A stretch of DNA of 64,000 nt, from positions 1,080,893 to 1,144,892 of the forward strand of contig LT009756.1 in the NCBI GenBank assembly GCA_900012615.1, written 5' to 3'. Positions 50,343 through 59,068 of the stretch are shown in pieces. Made by a program: the position numbers and the translations under genes. The DNA comes from Agrobacterium genomosp. 13 str. CFBP 6927. Its GTDB lineage: Bacteria > Pseudomonadota > Alphaproteobacteria > Rhizobiales > Rhizobiaceae. A model generated the notes under the pieces. The model was not told the origin of the DNA. It did no database searches and saw only the letters and a list, made by a program, of their open reading frames with translations. Within the stretch, counting starts at the first letter, position 1. Each line of letters starts with the position of its first letter.

Positions 50343-50831
50343 ATGAATATTGGCACAGCCGCCACCGCATCCGGTGTTTCTGCAAAGATGATCCGCCATT
50401 ACGAAACGATCGGCCTGATCAAATCGGCAAACCGCACGGAATCCGGTTATCGGGTCTATACCGCCAACGATCTGGAAACGCTGCGCTTCATCCGGCGCGG
50501 TCGCGACCTCGGTTTTTCAATCGAAAAGATCCGGCAGCTCATGACCCTGTGGCGCGATCCGGGCGGCGCGTCCTGCGATGTCAAGCGCATCGTCATGGAA
50601 CATGTCGTCGACCTGGAAGCGAAGATGCATTCGCTTCGGGACATGGCCGATACGCTTCGAAATCTCGCGACCTATTGCCCTGATAATGGTGAGCCGGATT
50701 GCCCGATCATCCAGGACCTGGCGCAATCCGAAGATCCCGATTTTGTAGCGGTGGCGGCGGTGCCCAAGCGGTCCGGCATGCTGAAGGGTACGTCCGGTCC
50801 GCTGACGGAACTACATCGCCTCGTGAAATAA
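50343..50831 (+). CDS. hmrR: Copper-sensing MerR-family regulator HmrR/CueR
   Basis: 162-residue activator. The N-terminal helix-turn-helix reads MNIGTAATASGVSAKMIRHY; the dimer helix follows, and the metal loop carries Cys112 and Cys120 in YCPDNGEPDC, exactly the positions that hold Cu(I) in E. coli CueR. Family members activate copA promoters with 19-bp spacers like the one at 46730-46760. As the last gene of the copper operon it would be autoregulated. Confidence 0.93.
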   Translation: MNIGTAATASGVSAKMIRHYETIGLIKSANRTESGYRVYTANDLETLRFIRRGRDLGFSIEKIRQLMTLWRDPGGASCDVKRIVMEHVVDLEAKMHSLRDMADTLRNLATYCPDNGEPDCPIIQDLAQSEDPDFVAVAAVPKRSGMLKGTSGPLTELHRLVK

Positions 50832-50903
50832 ACAGCCGTTCCCTGTCGGGCACCGGCAAAAGATTGCAGTGCAAACACCAATTGTGGTGAAGGAGACCAG
50901 GCC

Positions 50904-51848
50904 ATGTGGATACAGATATTACAGCGCTTTCTTATTCTGTGCCTGATGCTGGCGATCGTTTCCGTCATCGCGTTTCTTTTGCCCTATATGGCGGGGGGCG
51001 ATCCGGCCCGTACCATTCTCATGTCGCGCATGCGCGATACGGCGCTCGATCCGCATGCGGTCGAGGCGCTGAGGGTAAGCCTCGGACTGGACCGTCCGCT
51101 TTATGTGCAATATTTCGCGTGGTTGTCTGGCGCGCTGCGGGGCGATCTCGGTTTTTCCTTCACCAGCAGCCAGCCGGTAGCCGCCGAGCTTTTGCGGTCG
51201 CTCTGGGTATCGGTGACACTGGCGCTGACTGCCCTTGCGATTGCCGTCGCCGTCGCCCTGCCGCTCGGCACGCTGGCAGCGATGCGCCCTGGCGGACGGC
51301 TGGACAATTTCGCGACGCTGATGATCCAGACCTTTGTTGCAACGCCGGAATACTGGTTCGCGCCGATGTCGGCGCTGGTTTTCGCGCTTTATCTCGGCTG
51401 GTTGCCATCTGCGGGATGGGATAGCTGGCGCTCGCTGGTGCTTCCCGCCCTGACGCTGACCCTGCGTCCGCTGGCCTATTTCACGCAGGTGACGCGCGCC
51501 GCCATGGCCGAGGTTCTTCGTGCGCCTTACATCACGGCGGCCCGCAGCCGCGGCCTCGGCATGCATAGCACGGTCCTGCGGCACGGTGTCCGCAATGGCT
51601 CGCTTCCGGTCGTCACCTTCTTTGCATTGTGGCTTGCCGGCCTGCTTGGCGGATCGGTGGTTGTGGAAGTGATATTCGCCATCCCCGGCATGGGCCGGCT
51701 GCTCTACGACGCCGTGGTCAATCGGGATATTCCTATGCTGCAGGGCGGTTTCATCTGCATCGTCGCCCTGTCCATCCTCATCAATACCCTGGCCGACGGC
51801 TTTTATGTCCTGATCAATCCTGCAATGCGAGGTCACCATGACCATTAG
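50904..51848 (+). CDS. Peptide/nickel-type ABC importer, permease DppB-like
   Basis: 314-residue inner-membrane permease with six helices. It has the DppB N-terminal pattern FLLPYMAGGDPARTILMSRM, the LGLDRPLYVQYFAWLSGALRGDLGFSF segment and the EAA loop EVLRAPYITAARSRGLG. It overlaps the next permease by 11 bases. AGGAG precedes the ATG, and CACCA-ATTG-TGGTG just before that could be a small hairpin. The 72-base gap after hmrR is open to read-through, so copper control of this importer cannot be excluded. Confidence 0.92.
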   Translation: MWIQILQRFLILCLMLAIVSVIAFLLPYMAGGDPARTILMSRMRDTALDPHAVEALRVSLGLDRPLYVQYFAWLSGALRGDLGFSFTSSQPVAAELLRSLWVSVTLALTALAIAVAVALPLGTLAAMRPGGRLDNFATLMIQTFVATPEYWFAPMSALVFALYLGWLPSAGWDSWRSLVLPALTLTLRPLAYFTQVTRAAMAEVLRAPYITAARSRGLGMHSTVLRHGVRNGSLPVVTFFALWLAGLLGGSVVVEVIFAIPGMGRLLYDAVVNRDIPMLQGGFICIVALSILINTLADGFYVLINPAMRGHHDH

Positions 51849-52743
51849 TCACTTTCCGAGCGCGACAGCTGCCGCCATGCCGATGACCACGCCCAAGCGC
51901 CCCTCGACACTGTCCCGGTTCACGGACTTCATCAGCCGGCGGCACTGGACCTTCTATGCGGGATCGGCGATTTTTCTCGTCATCATCCTCCTGCTGGTGA
52001 TCGCGCCGTGGATTTCGCCCTACAATCCCGCGCAGCAGAATCTGCGCCTGCGGCTGAATGCCCCCAGCGCCGCCTATTGGCTGGGAACCGACCATCTCGG
52101 GCGCGACGTCCTGAGCCGGCTGCTGATCGGCGGCCGTTTCACGGTCACGATTGCCGCCATCACGGTCATTCTGTCGGTCGTCATCGGAACCTTCATCGGC
52201 ATTATCAGCGGCCGCAGCCGTGGCGTCCTTGACGAGATATTGATGCGCGTGGTGGATCTGCTCATTGCCATACCGGATGTGGTGATCGCCATTTTCCTCG
52301 TCGCCATTTTCGGCCCGGGATATGGAACGCTGATCGCGTCTTTGACCATTGTCGGCTGGACACCCTTTGCGCGGCTGGCACGCGGGCTGACGCTTTCCAT
52401 CAATTCACGCGAATATATCCGCGCCGCCGAAGTACTGGGCTGCACGCGGCGTTTCATCATCTTCCGGCATGTCATCCCCAACACCATCTGGCCCATCGCA
52501 GCCGTTGCCTTCCTGCGCTTCGGCCACAAGCTGATCACGGTGGGTGGATTGTCGTTTCTCGGCCTCGGCGTGCAACCGCCGGCCGCCGACTGGGCGCTGA
52601 TGCTGGCGGATGCGCAGGCTTATGCGGAGCGGATGCCCGTTCTCGTCATCGCACCGGGTCTGGCGATTTTCCTGTCGGCGCTCAGCGTCACGTGGATCGG
52701 CCATGGCCTCAACCTGGAGACCAAGAAAACGAACGGTCACTGA
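51838..52743 (+). CDS. Peptide/nickel-type ABC importer, permease DppC-like
   Basis: 301-residue partner permease. Typical DppC features: YNPAQQNLRLRLNAPSAAYWLGTDHLGRDVLSR, then VDLLIAIPDVVIAIFLVAI and the EAA loop INSREYIRAAEVLGCTRRFIIFRHVIPN. Six helices are evident. It overlaps the upstream permease by 11 bases; a 108-base gap with the AT-rich segment TTCAAAAATAATAAG separates it from the first ATPase gene. Confidence 0.92.
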   Translation: MTISHFPSATAAAMPMTTPKRPSTLSRFTDFISRRHWTFYAGSAIFLVIILLLVIAPWISPYNPAQQNLRLRLNAPSAAYWLGTDHLGRDVLSRLLIGGRFTVTIAAITVILSVVIGTFIGIISGRSRGVLDEILMRVVDLLIAIPDVVIAIFLVAIFGPGYGTLIASLTIVGWTPFARLARGLTLSINSREYIRAAEVLGCTRRFIIFRHVIPNTIWPIAAVAFLRFGHKLITVGGLSFLGLGVQPPAADWALMLADAQAYAERMPVLVIAPGLAIFLSALSVTWIGHGLNLETKKTNGH

Positions 52744-52851
52744 GGTTCATGAAACAAACGATGATCGAGAGCCGGAAGGAGAGTAATATCGTCTAAAGCC
52801 GCATGAAAATACGCAAATGCCTCCGATTCAAAAATAATAAGGGGAACTCTT

Positions 52852-53913
52852 ATGAATATCGAAGGACAAACGCATGCCAATACGGCCATATCTCCGGAGC
52901 GGACGCCGCTTCTGGAAATCGAGGACCTGCATGTTTCGGTGCCGGCGCAAAATGGCCGCAAGTTTGTTATTTCGGGTCTGACGCTTTCCGTCAATGCTGG
53001 CGAAGTCGTCGCTCTCGTCGGCGAATCCGGATCGGGCAAGAGCATGACGGCGCTGTCGCTGATGCGGCTCTTGCCGCAGGGCGCGGAAATCAATTCCGGC
53101 CGTATTTCCTTTGCCGGTCGCGATATTCTGGCCTTGTCATCCTCCGAGCTTGATGCGCTGCGCGGTGCCGATATCGGCATGCTGTTCCAGCAACCCCAGG
53201 CCATGCTCGATCCGACCAGCCGGGTGAGGACACAGGTTGCCGAGCCGCTGTGGATACATCGCAAGATGAGCCGGCACGCGGCGCTCAGCCGGGTTGTCGG
53301 CCTCTTGTCGGATGTCGGAATTCCCGATCCGTCGGCGCGGGCGCAATGTTTCGCCCATGAGCTTTCGGGCGGCATGGCGCAACGTGTCATGATCGCGGCG
53401 GCACTCTCCGGCAATCCGCAACTGCTGATCGCTGACGAACCGACAACGGCGCTTGATGTCACGGTGCAGGCACAGATATTGCGGTTGCTCGACGATGAGC
53501 GCCGCAAGCGCCGGCTTGCGACACTGCTCATCACCCACGACCTGTCGGTCGTCGCCGCATTCGCGGACCGGATAGCGGTGATGTATGCCGGTCGCATTGT
53601 CGAGGAGGGGCCGACCCAGGCAATCCTCAAGTCACCGCAACACCCCTACACCAAGGCGCTGATCAGCTGCTCGCTTCTGACGACAGACAGCGAAGGCCAG
53701 TTGCTGACAATCCCGGGCTCCAGTTCGCAGGCCCATGACATGTCCTGCGGCTGCCGGTTTCATCCGCGTTGCGCGCTGGCCAAGTCGGCTGGCATGGGCA
53801 GCCGGTGCATGGCATCGGAACCCGATCTGAATAGCTTGCCCGAGGGGCGCAAAGCACGGTGCTGGGCGGTTGACGATGACCATGCCAGCCATACCAGTCA
53901 CGCGGTCTGCTGA
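52852..53913 (+). CDS. ABC importer ATPase, DppD-like
   Basis: 353-residue nucleotide-binding subunit. Walker A GESGSGKS, the ABC signature ELSGGMAQRV and Walker B LLIADEPTTALDVTVQ are intact, as is the H-loop ITHDLSVV. After the ATPase core the C-terminal oligopeptide-transporter domain carries the Cys cluster CGCRFHPRCALAKSAG, typical of Dpp/Opp subunits. It pairs with the DppF-like subunit 12 bases downstream. Confidence 0.93.
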   Translation: MNIEGQTHANTAISPERTPLLEIEDLHVSVPAQNGRKFVISGLTLSVNAGEVVALVGESGSGKSMTALSLMRLLPQGAEINSGRISFAGRDILALSSSELDALRGADIGMLFQQPQAMLDPTSRVRTQVAEPLWIHRKMSRHAALSRVVGLLSDVGIPDPSARAQCFAHELSGGMAQRVMIAAALSGNPQLLIADEPTTALDVTVQAQILRLLDDERRKRRLATLLITHDLSVVAAFADRIAVMYAGRIVEEGPTQAILKSPQHPYTKALISCSLLTTDSEGQLLTIPGSSSQAHDMSCGCRFHPRCALAKSAGMGSRCMASEPDLNSLPEGRKARCWAVDDDHASHTSHAVC

Positions 53914-53925
53914 GGGAGGGTAGCG

Positions 53926-54936
53926 ATGTTATCGACAGAGAAGACACAGACCCCGCCATCGGCGGACAGCAAGAACCACCCCTATGTGGTGGCGAAGAAC
54001 CTCTGCAAATATTACCCGATATCCGGGCTTGGTCACCGGGTGGTGAAATCCGTCGACGATGTTTCCCTGACCATCGGCGAAGGCGAAGTGCTGGGTCTCG
54101 TTGGTGAATCCGGCTGCGGTAAGAGCACCGTCGCCGGGCTGATAACGCGGCTGACCCACGCGACAAAAGGCGAAGTCAGCATTGGCGACCACGATATTCT
54201 GCATATGCAGGGCGAGACGCTCCGGCGCATGCGCCGGGTCGTGCAGCTGGTGTTTCAGGACCCTTATTCCGCACTCGATCCGCGCATGCGCATCGGACAA
54301 AGCATGGAAGCGCCGCTTGCCCAGCATGGCATCGGCACACGCGATGAACGTGTGGCCCGTGTTTTCAAGATGCTGGAAGAAGTCGGCCTCGATGCCTCCT
54401 TTTATGATCGTTATCCAAGCCAGTGTTCCGGTGGGCAATTGCAACGTGTCGTCATAGGACGTGCGCTTCTTCTCAATCCGAGCTTCCTTGTGTGCGATGA
54501 ACCGACATCGGCGCTCGATGCCTCGATGCGCACGCAGATCCTCAACCTTCTGATGGACATGAAGCGCCGTCACGGTTTGACGGTCCTGATGATTTCCCAT
54601 GACCTTCGCGTTGTGCGTTATCTCTGCGACCGCATCGCGGTGATGTATCTCGGGCGCATCGTTGAAATCGCTGACCGCGAGGAGCTTTTCCGGGCGCCGA
54701 AGCATCCTTATACGAAGGCGCTGATCGCCTCTTCGATGCTGGATGAGACCGGACTATATGCGCCGGAAATGCTTCTGGACGGAGATTTGCCAAGCCCGCT
54801 CAATCCTCCCGGCGGCTGCAAATTTCACACCCGCTGCAAATATGCGACGCAGATTTGCGGCGAAAAGGAACCGGTTCTGGAAACGGTCGCCGGGGAGCAT
54901 TCCGCACGCTGTCACCATTGGCGCGAGTGGGGCTGA
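53926..54936 (+). CDS. ABC importer ATPase, DppF-like
   Basis: 336-residue second ATPase. Walker A GESGCGKST, signature CSGGQLQRVVIGRAL and Walker B FLVCDEPTSALDASMR are visible, plus MISHDLRVVRYLCDRIAVMY. The C-terminal domain carries Cys residues (GGCKFHTRCKYATQICG). It is the last gene before a 240-bp AT-rich gap and then the substrate-binding protein gene. Confidence 0.93.
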   Translation: MLSTEKTQTPPSADSKNHPYVVAKNLCKYYPISGLGHRVVKSVDDVSLTIGEGEVLGLVGESGCGKSTVAGLITRLTHATKGEVSIGDHDILHMQGETLRRMRRVVQLVFQDPYSALDPRMRIGQSMEAPLAQHGIGTRDERVARVFKMLEEVGLDASFYDRYPSQCSGGQLQRVVIGRALLLNPSFLVCDEPTSALDASMRTQILNLLMDMKRRHGLTVLMISHDLRVVRYLCDRIAVMYLGRIVEIADREELFRAPKHPYTKALIASSMLDETGLYAPEMLLDGDLPSPLNPPGGCKFHTRCKYATQICGEKEPVLETVAGEHSARCHHWREWG

Positions 54937-55176
54937 GGGACAACGCAATAACAGTCTTCTGACCCGATAAAAACAGATGAATAGTGCGTTTGCGATTTAA
55001 TATCGGAATTATATTCCGAGTATAAAAACATAAAATGAATAATATTCAGATGGATGTTGAGTAAACATCTAGAGGATATGCTTTGTCATTCAAAAAAATA
55101 ATAAATGAAAATTGGAAATTTTGTGAATGTAAATGAATTGTGAGCGTTGTCATCAAAAATAAAAGGGGAATATTCT
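54937..55176 (+). promoter_or_regulatory. AT-rich leader of the substrate-binding protein gene with two inverted repeats
   Basis: No gene in 240 bases. The base composition is far more AT-rich than the flanks. TCGGAAT-TAT-ATTCCGA (55003-55019) and GATGTT-GAGTA-AACATC (55053-55069) are perfect inverted repeats suited to a dimeric regulator. A ribosome site AGGGG lies before the ATG at 55177. A separate promoter for the binding protein is likely. Confidence 0.55.
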
Positions 55177-56670
55177 ATGGTCAAACACACACTTTTGGCG
55201 ACATGCGCCATTGTGGTTTCGTTAGGAGCTGACGCGGCAAAGGCCGCCACGATTACCTATGACGATAATTTTGGTGTGAAAACCGGTTGGCAGATGGCTT
55301 CTGACGACGCCTATCTCGGCTCACGCGCGGGTTGTTTCGAGAGCCTCGTACGCGTCGGCTATGATATGAAGCTGGAGCCAAGCCTTGCCGAGTCCTGGAA
55401 GCAGACGGATCCCAAGGTGTGGGAATTCAAGCTGCGCAAGGGCGTCAAGTTCCAGAACGGCGAGCCGCTCGATGCCAAGGCCGCGGTCAATGCGCTGAGC
55501 AATCTTCTGAAGGCGCCCGTTCCGGCCCGCGCCTTTTCGCCGAAGCTGATCGCCGCCGTCGAGGCAGGCGGCGACGATGTCGTGAAGATAACCACCATCG
55601 AGCCCTCGGTGCTTCTGCCGGCGCAGATGGCGAGCCCCGCCACCTCGATCCTTGCTCCATCCGCCTATAAGGACGGCAAGGTCGATCCGGTGGGAACCTG
55701 CACCGGACCTTTCAAGATCACGGAGGTTGACCCCAGCCAGCATATGGTTCTGGAGGCCAACCACGATTATTGGGGCGGCATGCCGAAACTTGCGGGCGGA
55801 CGCGTGAATTTCGTGCCCGATGCCGATACCCGCGCTACCCAGGCCCGCACCGGTGAAGCGCAGATTTCGCGTCTCGTCCCGCCATGGACGGTCAAGACCA
55901 TCGAATCCACCGATGGCGTCAAGGTTGCGCCGATCCCATCGCCCCGCATCACGGAACTGTTGCTGAACAATTCGAAACCGCCTTTCAACAATATCAAAGT
56001 CCGGCAGGCGATCCAGGCTGCCATCGATACGGGCGGCATCGCCGACAGTATCTATGAAGGTGTGGTCAAGGGCGCGGCCATGCCCTTCGCAGCGGGTGAG
56101 CCCTGGGCTGAAAAGGAATCCAAGTCCACCTATGACGTGGAAAAAGCAAAGTCTCTGCTGAAGGAGGCGGGTGTCGCACCCGGCAGTCTGAAAGTGACGC
56201 TTCTCGCCTATACGGCAAAGACGGAACTCAAGGATGTCGCGGCGATCATTCAGGCCCAGTTGCAGGAAGTCGGCATCAAGGTCGATGTGCGCGTTGCCGA
56301 CTATAGCGCGATCGAACCGGATATGCTGGCCGGCAATTTCGACATGGCGTTGCTGTCGCGTGGTTACGCTACTGACGTTGCCGAACCGGCCGGTTTCCTC
56401 AACGCCGATTATACCTGTGGCGGCAGCTACAACATCTCGCATTATTGCAATGCGGATACGGACAAGCTGATCAAATCCGCTTACGCTGCGGCCGAGCCCG
56501 CCAAGCGTTACGCCATCTACGGCGAAGCGGCAAAAAAGATCTATGACGAGGCCGTCTCGGTCTTCCTCATCCATGAAACCGTGTTTGACGCCTATTCGGC
56601 CAAGCTTGAAAACTACAAGCCGCATCCGCTCAACTACTTTATCATGACGAAGGATCTGACGACGAAGTAA
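55177..56670 (+). CDS. Periplasmic substrate-binding protein of the peptide/nickel family
   Basis: 497-residue SBP family 5 protein with a Sec signal (MVKHTLLATCAIVVSLGADA, cleavage near AKA). The family signature in the N-lobe is YDMKLEPSLAESWKQTDPKVWEFKLRKGVKF. Further conserved: FNNIKVRQAIQAAIDTGGIADSIYEGVV, and LKEAGVAPGSLKVTLLAYT. Cys pairs in TCTG and YTCGG...HYC may form disulfides. The ATG at 55177 begins the signal; an upstream ATG-like start at 55147 would add unrelated residues. The ligand (peptide, nickel or a metal chelate) cannot be told. A strong terminator follows. Confidence 0.9.
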   Translation: MVKHTLLATCAIVVSLGADAAKAATITYDDNFGVKTGWQMASDDAYLGSRAGCFESLVRVGYDMKLEPSLAESWKQTDPKVWEFKLRKGVKFQNGEPLDAKAAVNALSNLLKAPVPARAFSPKLIAAVEAGGDDVVKITTIEPSVLLPAQMASPATSILAPSAYKDGKVDPVGTCTGPFKITEVDPSQHMVLEANHDYWGGMPKLAGGRVNFVPDADTRATQARTGEAQISRLVPPWTVKTIESTDGVKVAPIPSPRITELLLNNSKPPFNNIKVRQAIQAAIDTGGIADSIYEGVVKGAAMPFAAGEPWAEKESKSTYDVEKAKSLLKEAGVAPGSLKVTLLAYTAKTELKDVAAIIQAQLQEVGIKVDVRVADYSAIEPDMLAGNFDMALLSRGYATDVAEPAGFLNADYTCGGSYNISHYCNADTDKLIKSAYAAAEPAKRYAIYGEAAKKIYDEAVSVFLIHETVFDAYSAKLENYKPHPLNYFIMTKDLTTK

Positions 56671-56699
56671 ACCAGCGTGATGTTGCTGATGAACAGAGG

Positions 56700-56727
56700 C
56701 CCGGCTCGCAAGAGCCGGGTCTTTTTT
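56700..56727 (+). terminator. Rho-independent terminator of the ABC operon
   Basis: CCCGGCTC (56700-56707), loop GCAA, GAGCCGGG (56712-56719), then TCTTTTTT. It sits 30 bases after the SBP stop codon. Confidence 0.92.
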
Positions 56728-56748
56728 ATGAGAAGGCCCTCGAACCTC

Positions 56749-56871
56749 TCCTCCGTCATTCCGGCCTTGAGCCGGAATCCAGCCGACGTGCGTCTGCACG
56801 ACGGGAAGATTCCTTTCAGCCCAAGGACTTGGGCTGGCTGGATTCCGGCTCAAGGCCGGAATGACGGAGGA
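56749..56871. repeat. Palindromic intergenic repeat, copy B (123 bp)
   Basis: Perfect 36-bp inverted arms (56749-56784 and 56836-56871) containing CCGTCATTCCGGCCTTGAGC. The centre (56785-56835), read on the other strand, matches the centre of copy A at 34297-34411, so the two copies are inverted relative to each other. No coding content. Confidence 0.9.
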
Positions 56872-57168
56872 GGGGAACGTCACGAATACAACAAATGTTG
56901 TGGCTTTATCTACCGGCCAAAAACTGAAGTCAGACGTGTGCACAAGCCCGGTATGTAACGGCATGTGGATGGTGTTCGCTTCATTAAAACCGGAAAACCT
57001 CCACCACCACCCCTGATCAAAAAAGGAGAGGGCATCTGCCATCTGGGGAGGGAGAAGGGGCGACGACCGATGTCGTCCAAAGATTGTCACGCACAGTCAG
57101 CGTGAAACGGGGCAGGCAAGGCGAAGCCGGCGGCAGCGGGGATAAGGCGCCGCCGGTATCTCATCCGA

Positions 57169-57423
57169 TCAGGCGCGCGCTTCCGGCGTATAGCCAGCAG
57201 CGGTGATGATTTCGGCAATACGGGCCGCGTCGGAGACGCCGCCAACCACGACCGTGCGGCTTGCCGGATCGGCATGCACGGCGGCACCGGGAACGGTCTT
57301 TTCGATTGCGCCCTTGATCACCCCGGCGCAGTGACCGCAGGTCATGTCTTCAACATGGAAAGAAAGGTCGGCATCAACAGGTGCGGCGGCGGTTTCGGGG
57401 TGATGCTGGTGGGCGGTGCACAT
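57169..57423 (-). CDS. CopZ-like heavy-metal-associated copper chaperone
   Basis: 84-residue cytosolic metal carrier with one HMA domain. The metal site is MTCGHC at 27-32, within VEDMTCGHCAGVIKGAIEKT; the rest of the beta-alpha-beta fold follows (SRTVVVGGVSDAARIAEIITAAGY). The histidine-rich N-terminus (CTAHQHHPE) could also bind metal. It likely passes Cu(I) to CopA, but is encoded about 8 kb away on the opposite strand with its own promoter. Confidence 0.9.
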   Translation of the reverse strand: MCTAHQHHPETAAAPVDADLSFHVEDMTCGHCAGVIKGAIEKTVPGAAVHADPASRTVVVGGVSDAARIAEIITAAGYTPEARA

Positions 57424-57530
57424 AGGCGGTTCTCCTTGGTTTGGAAGTCGTGACAGGAGGAGCCTGGACTATTCCAACGTGGGAAGGTCAAGCGCTTTAT
57501 TCATAAAGGCTGAAAGAGCGCGCTGCCATT

Positions 57531-58988
57531 TTAGCTGCGCCAGAAAATCGGCATCAGCAGCACGAGAACGGTGAGGATTTCCAGGCGTCCGAGCAGCATC
57601 ATCACCGACAGCAGATAAAGCGCCGGATCGCTGATCGTGGAAAAATTGCCCGCCGGTCCGATGATCGGGCCAATGCCGGGGCCGACATTGGCGAGCGAGG
57701 TCGCCACCGCCGAGGTGGCTGTCAGGAAATCATAGCCCATCAGGCTCATGGCGAGGCTGCCGGCAATCCACAGCGCGATGAAGCAGCTGACGAACAGGAA
57801 GATCGTTCTGATCGTATCGGGATCGACCACCTGCTGGCCGTAACGAACGGAATAGACGGCGTTCGGATAGATCAGCTTTTTCAGCCCCGCCCGCACGACA
57901 TTGAACATGATGAGAAAGCGGTAGGCCTTGATACCACCCGCCGTCGAACCGGAACACCCACCCATGAATGTCGCGAAAAAGGCGACGACGACAACGAAGG
58001 GCCCCCAGAGCGTATAGTCATCACTCGCAAAACCGCCGGTGGAAAGGATCGAGGTCATGTTGAAGAAGGAATGGCTGAGCGCGTCATCCAAGGGCACGCC
58101 GTTCCTGAAATGATGGTAGACGCCGACCGCAATCGAGATCGCGCAGAGATAGCCGAGGAAGACCGCAATCTGCGGATCGCGCAGTGTTTCCAGCCGGCGG
58201 CGCACCGCAAGCAGGATCATGACCGAAAAGGGCAGGCTGCCGAAGATCAGGAAGATGGTGGCGATCCAAAGCAGCGCCGTATTGTTGAAATAGGCGAAAG
58301 ACGCGTCATGGGTGGAGAAACCGCCGGTCGCGACCGTCGACATCGCATGGTTTAGCGCATCGAAATGCGACATGCCGGCAAAATCGTAAGCGATCGTACA
58401 GGCGAGCGTCATGATGATGTAAATGGCCACGAAAGCCCGGGTGAAGCTCGCCAGCCGCGCAAAAGGCCGGTCGTTGCCGGTATCGGACGATTCCATGCGG
58501 AAAAAGGTCATGCCGCCGACGCGCAGCAGCGGCAGGATGAAGAGGCCGAGCGCGACAATACCGATACCGCCAAGCCAGCACAGCAGCGAACGCCAGAGAA
58601 GGATGCCCTGCGGCGCGTTGTCGAGACCGGCGATGGCTGTCGATCCTGTCGTGGTAATGGCCGAAACGGATTCGAATATTGCCTGGCCGAGCGTCAGGTT
58701 GAGTTCGGACAGGTAAAGCGGAACCGCGCCGACGACGGAAAAGACCAGCCAGAGCAGGTTGACGAGCAAAAAGCCGAAACGTTTGTTGAAGGAGGCTATC
58801 GGCCCACGGGTCGCCAGCGCACAGGCAAGCGCAAAACCGCCGCACATGAAACCCGACAGCGCAAACACCATCCAGTCGTCATTGCCGTAATAGAGATCGG
58901 TGAGCGCCGGCAGAAACATGGCCGTCGCCATGTAAAGCCCGAAGATGGAAGCCACATAGATGACCGAGCGCAGAAGGTTACTGTTCAA
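57531..58988 (-). CDS. TrkH-family potassium uptake protein
   Basis: 485-residue K+ channel-like subunit with four M1-P-M2 repeats. The selectivity filters read ITTTGSTAIAGL, STVATGGFSTHDA, TSILSTGGFASDD and TSLANVGPGIGP, each with the conserved Gly. It normally works with a TrkA subunit, which is not in the window. It diverges from ilvA over 80 bp. Length is normal for TrkH. Confidence 0.95.
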   Translation of the reverse strand: MNSNLLRSVIYVASIFGLYMATAMFLPALTDLYYGNDDWMVFALSGFMCGGFALACALATRGPIASFNKRFGFLLVNLLWLVFSVVGAVPLYLSELNLTLGQAIFESVSAITTTGSTAIAGLDNAPQGILLWRSLLCWLGGIGIVALGLFILPLLRVGGMTFFRMESSDTGNDRPFARLASFTRAFVAIYIIMTLACTIAYDFAGMSHFDALNHAMSTVATGGFSTHDASFAYFNNTALLWIATIFLIFGSLPFSVMILLAVRRRLETLRDPQIAVFLGYLCAISIAVGVYHHFRNGVPLDDALSHSFFNMTSILSTGGFASDDYTLWGPFVVVVAFFATFMGGCSGSTAGGIKAYRFLIMFNVVRAGLKKLIYPNAVYSVRYGQQVVDPDTIRTIFLFVSCFIALWIAGSLAMSLMGYDFLTATSAVATSLANVGPGIGPIIGPAGNFSTISDPALYLLSVMMLLGRLEILTVLVLLMPIFWRS

Positions 58989-59068
58989 GAAATGAAACCC
59001 GGAGTTCGTTGCCGCGCTGAAATGAGTCTTTGTCTCGGACGCCTTCCTATGGCATAGCGGGTGCCATT

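Larger units (their letters stand above)
56671..57168. other. Gene-free region with terminator and palindromic repeat
   Basis: The 498-base gap holds the SBP terminator (56700-56727), palindromic repeat copy B (56749-56871), and then about 300 bases up to the CopZ-like gene in which I see no convincing ORF, promoter or repeat beyond G-rich stretches near 57040-57065. Confidence 0.6.

Noticed and set aside
46460..57423. Genomic island starting at tRNA-Leu
   Set aside because: The copper and ABC genes follow the tRNA, but no integrase, phage gene or att duplicate is visible, and coding composition looks like the rest. Not supported.
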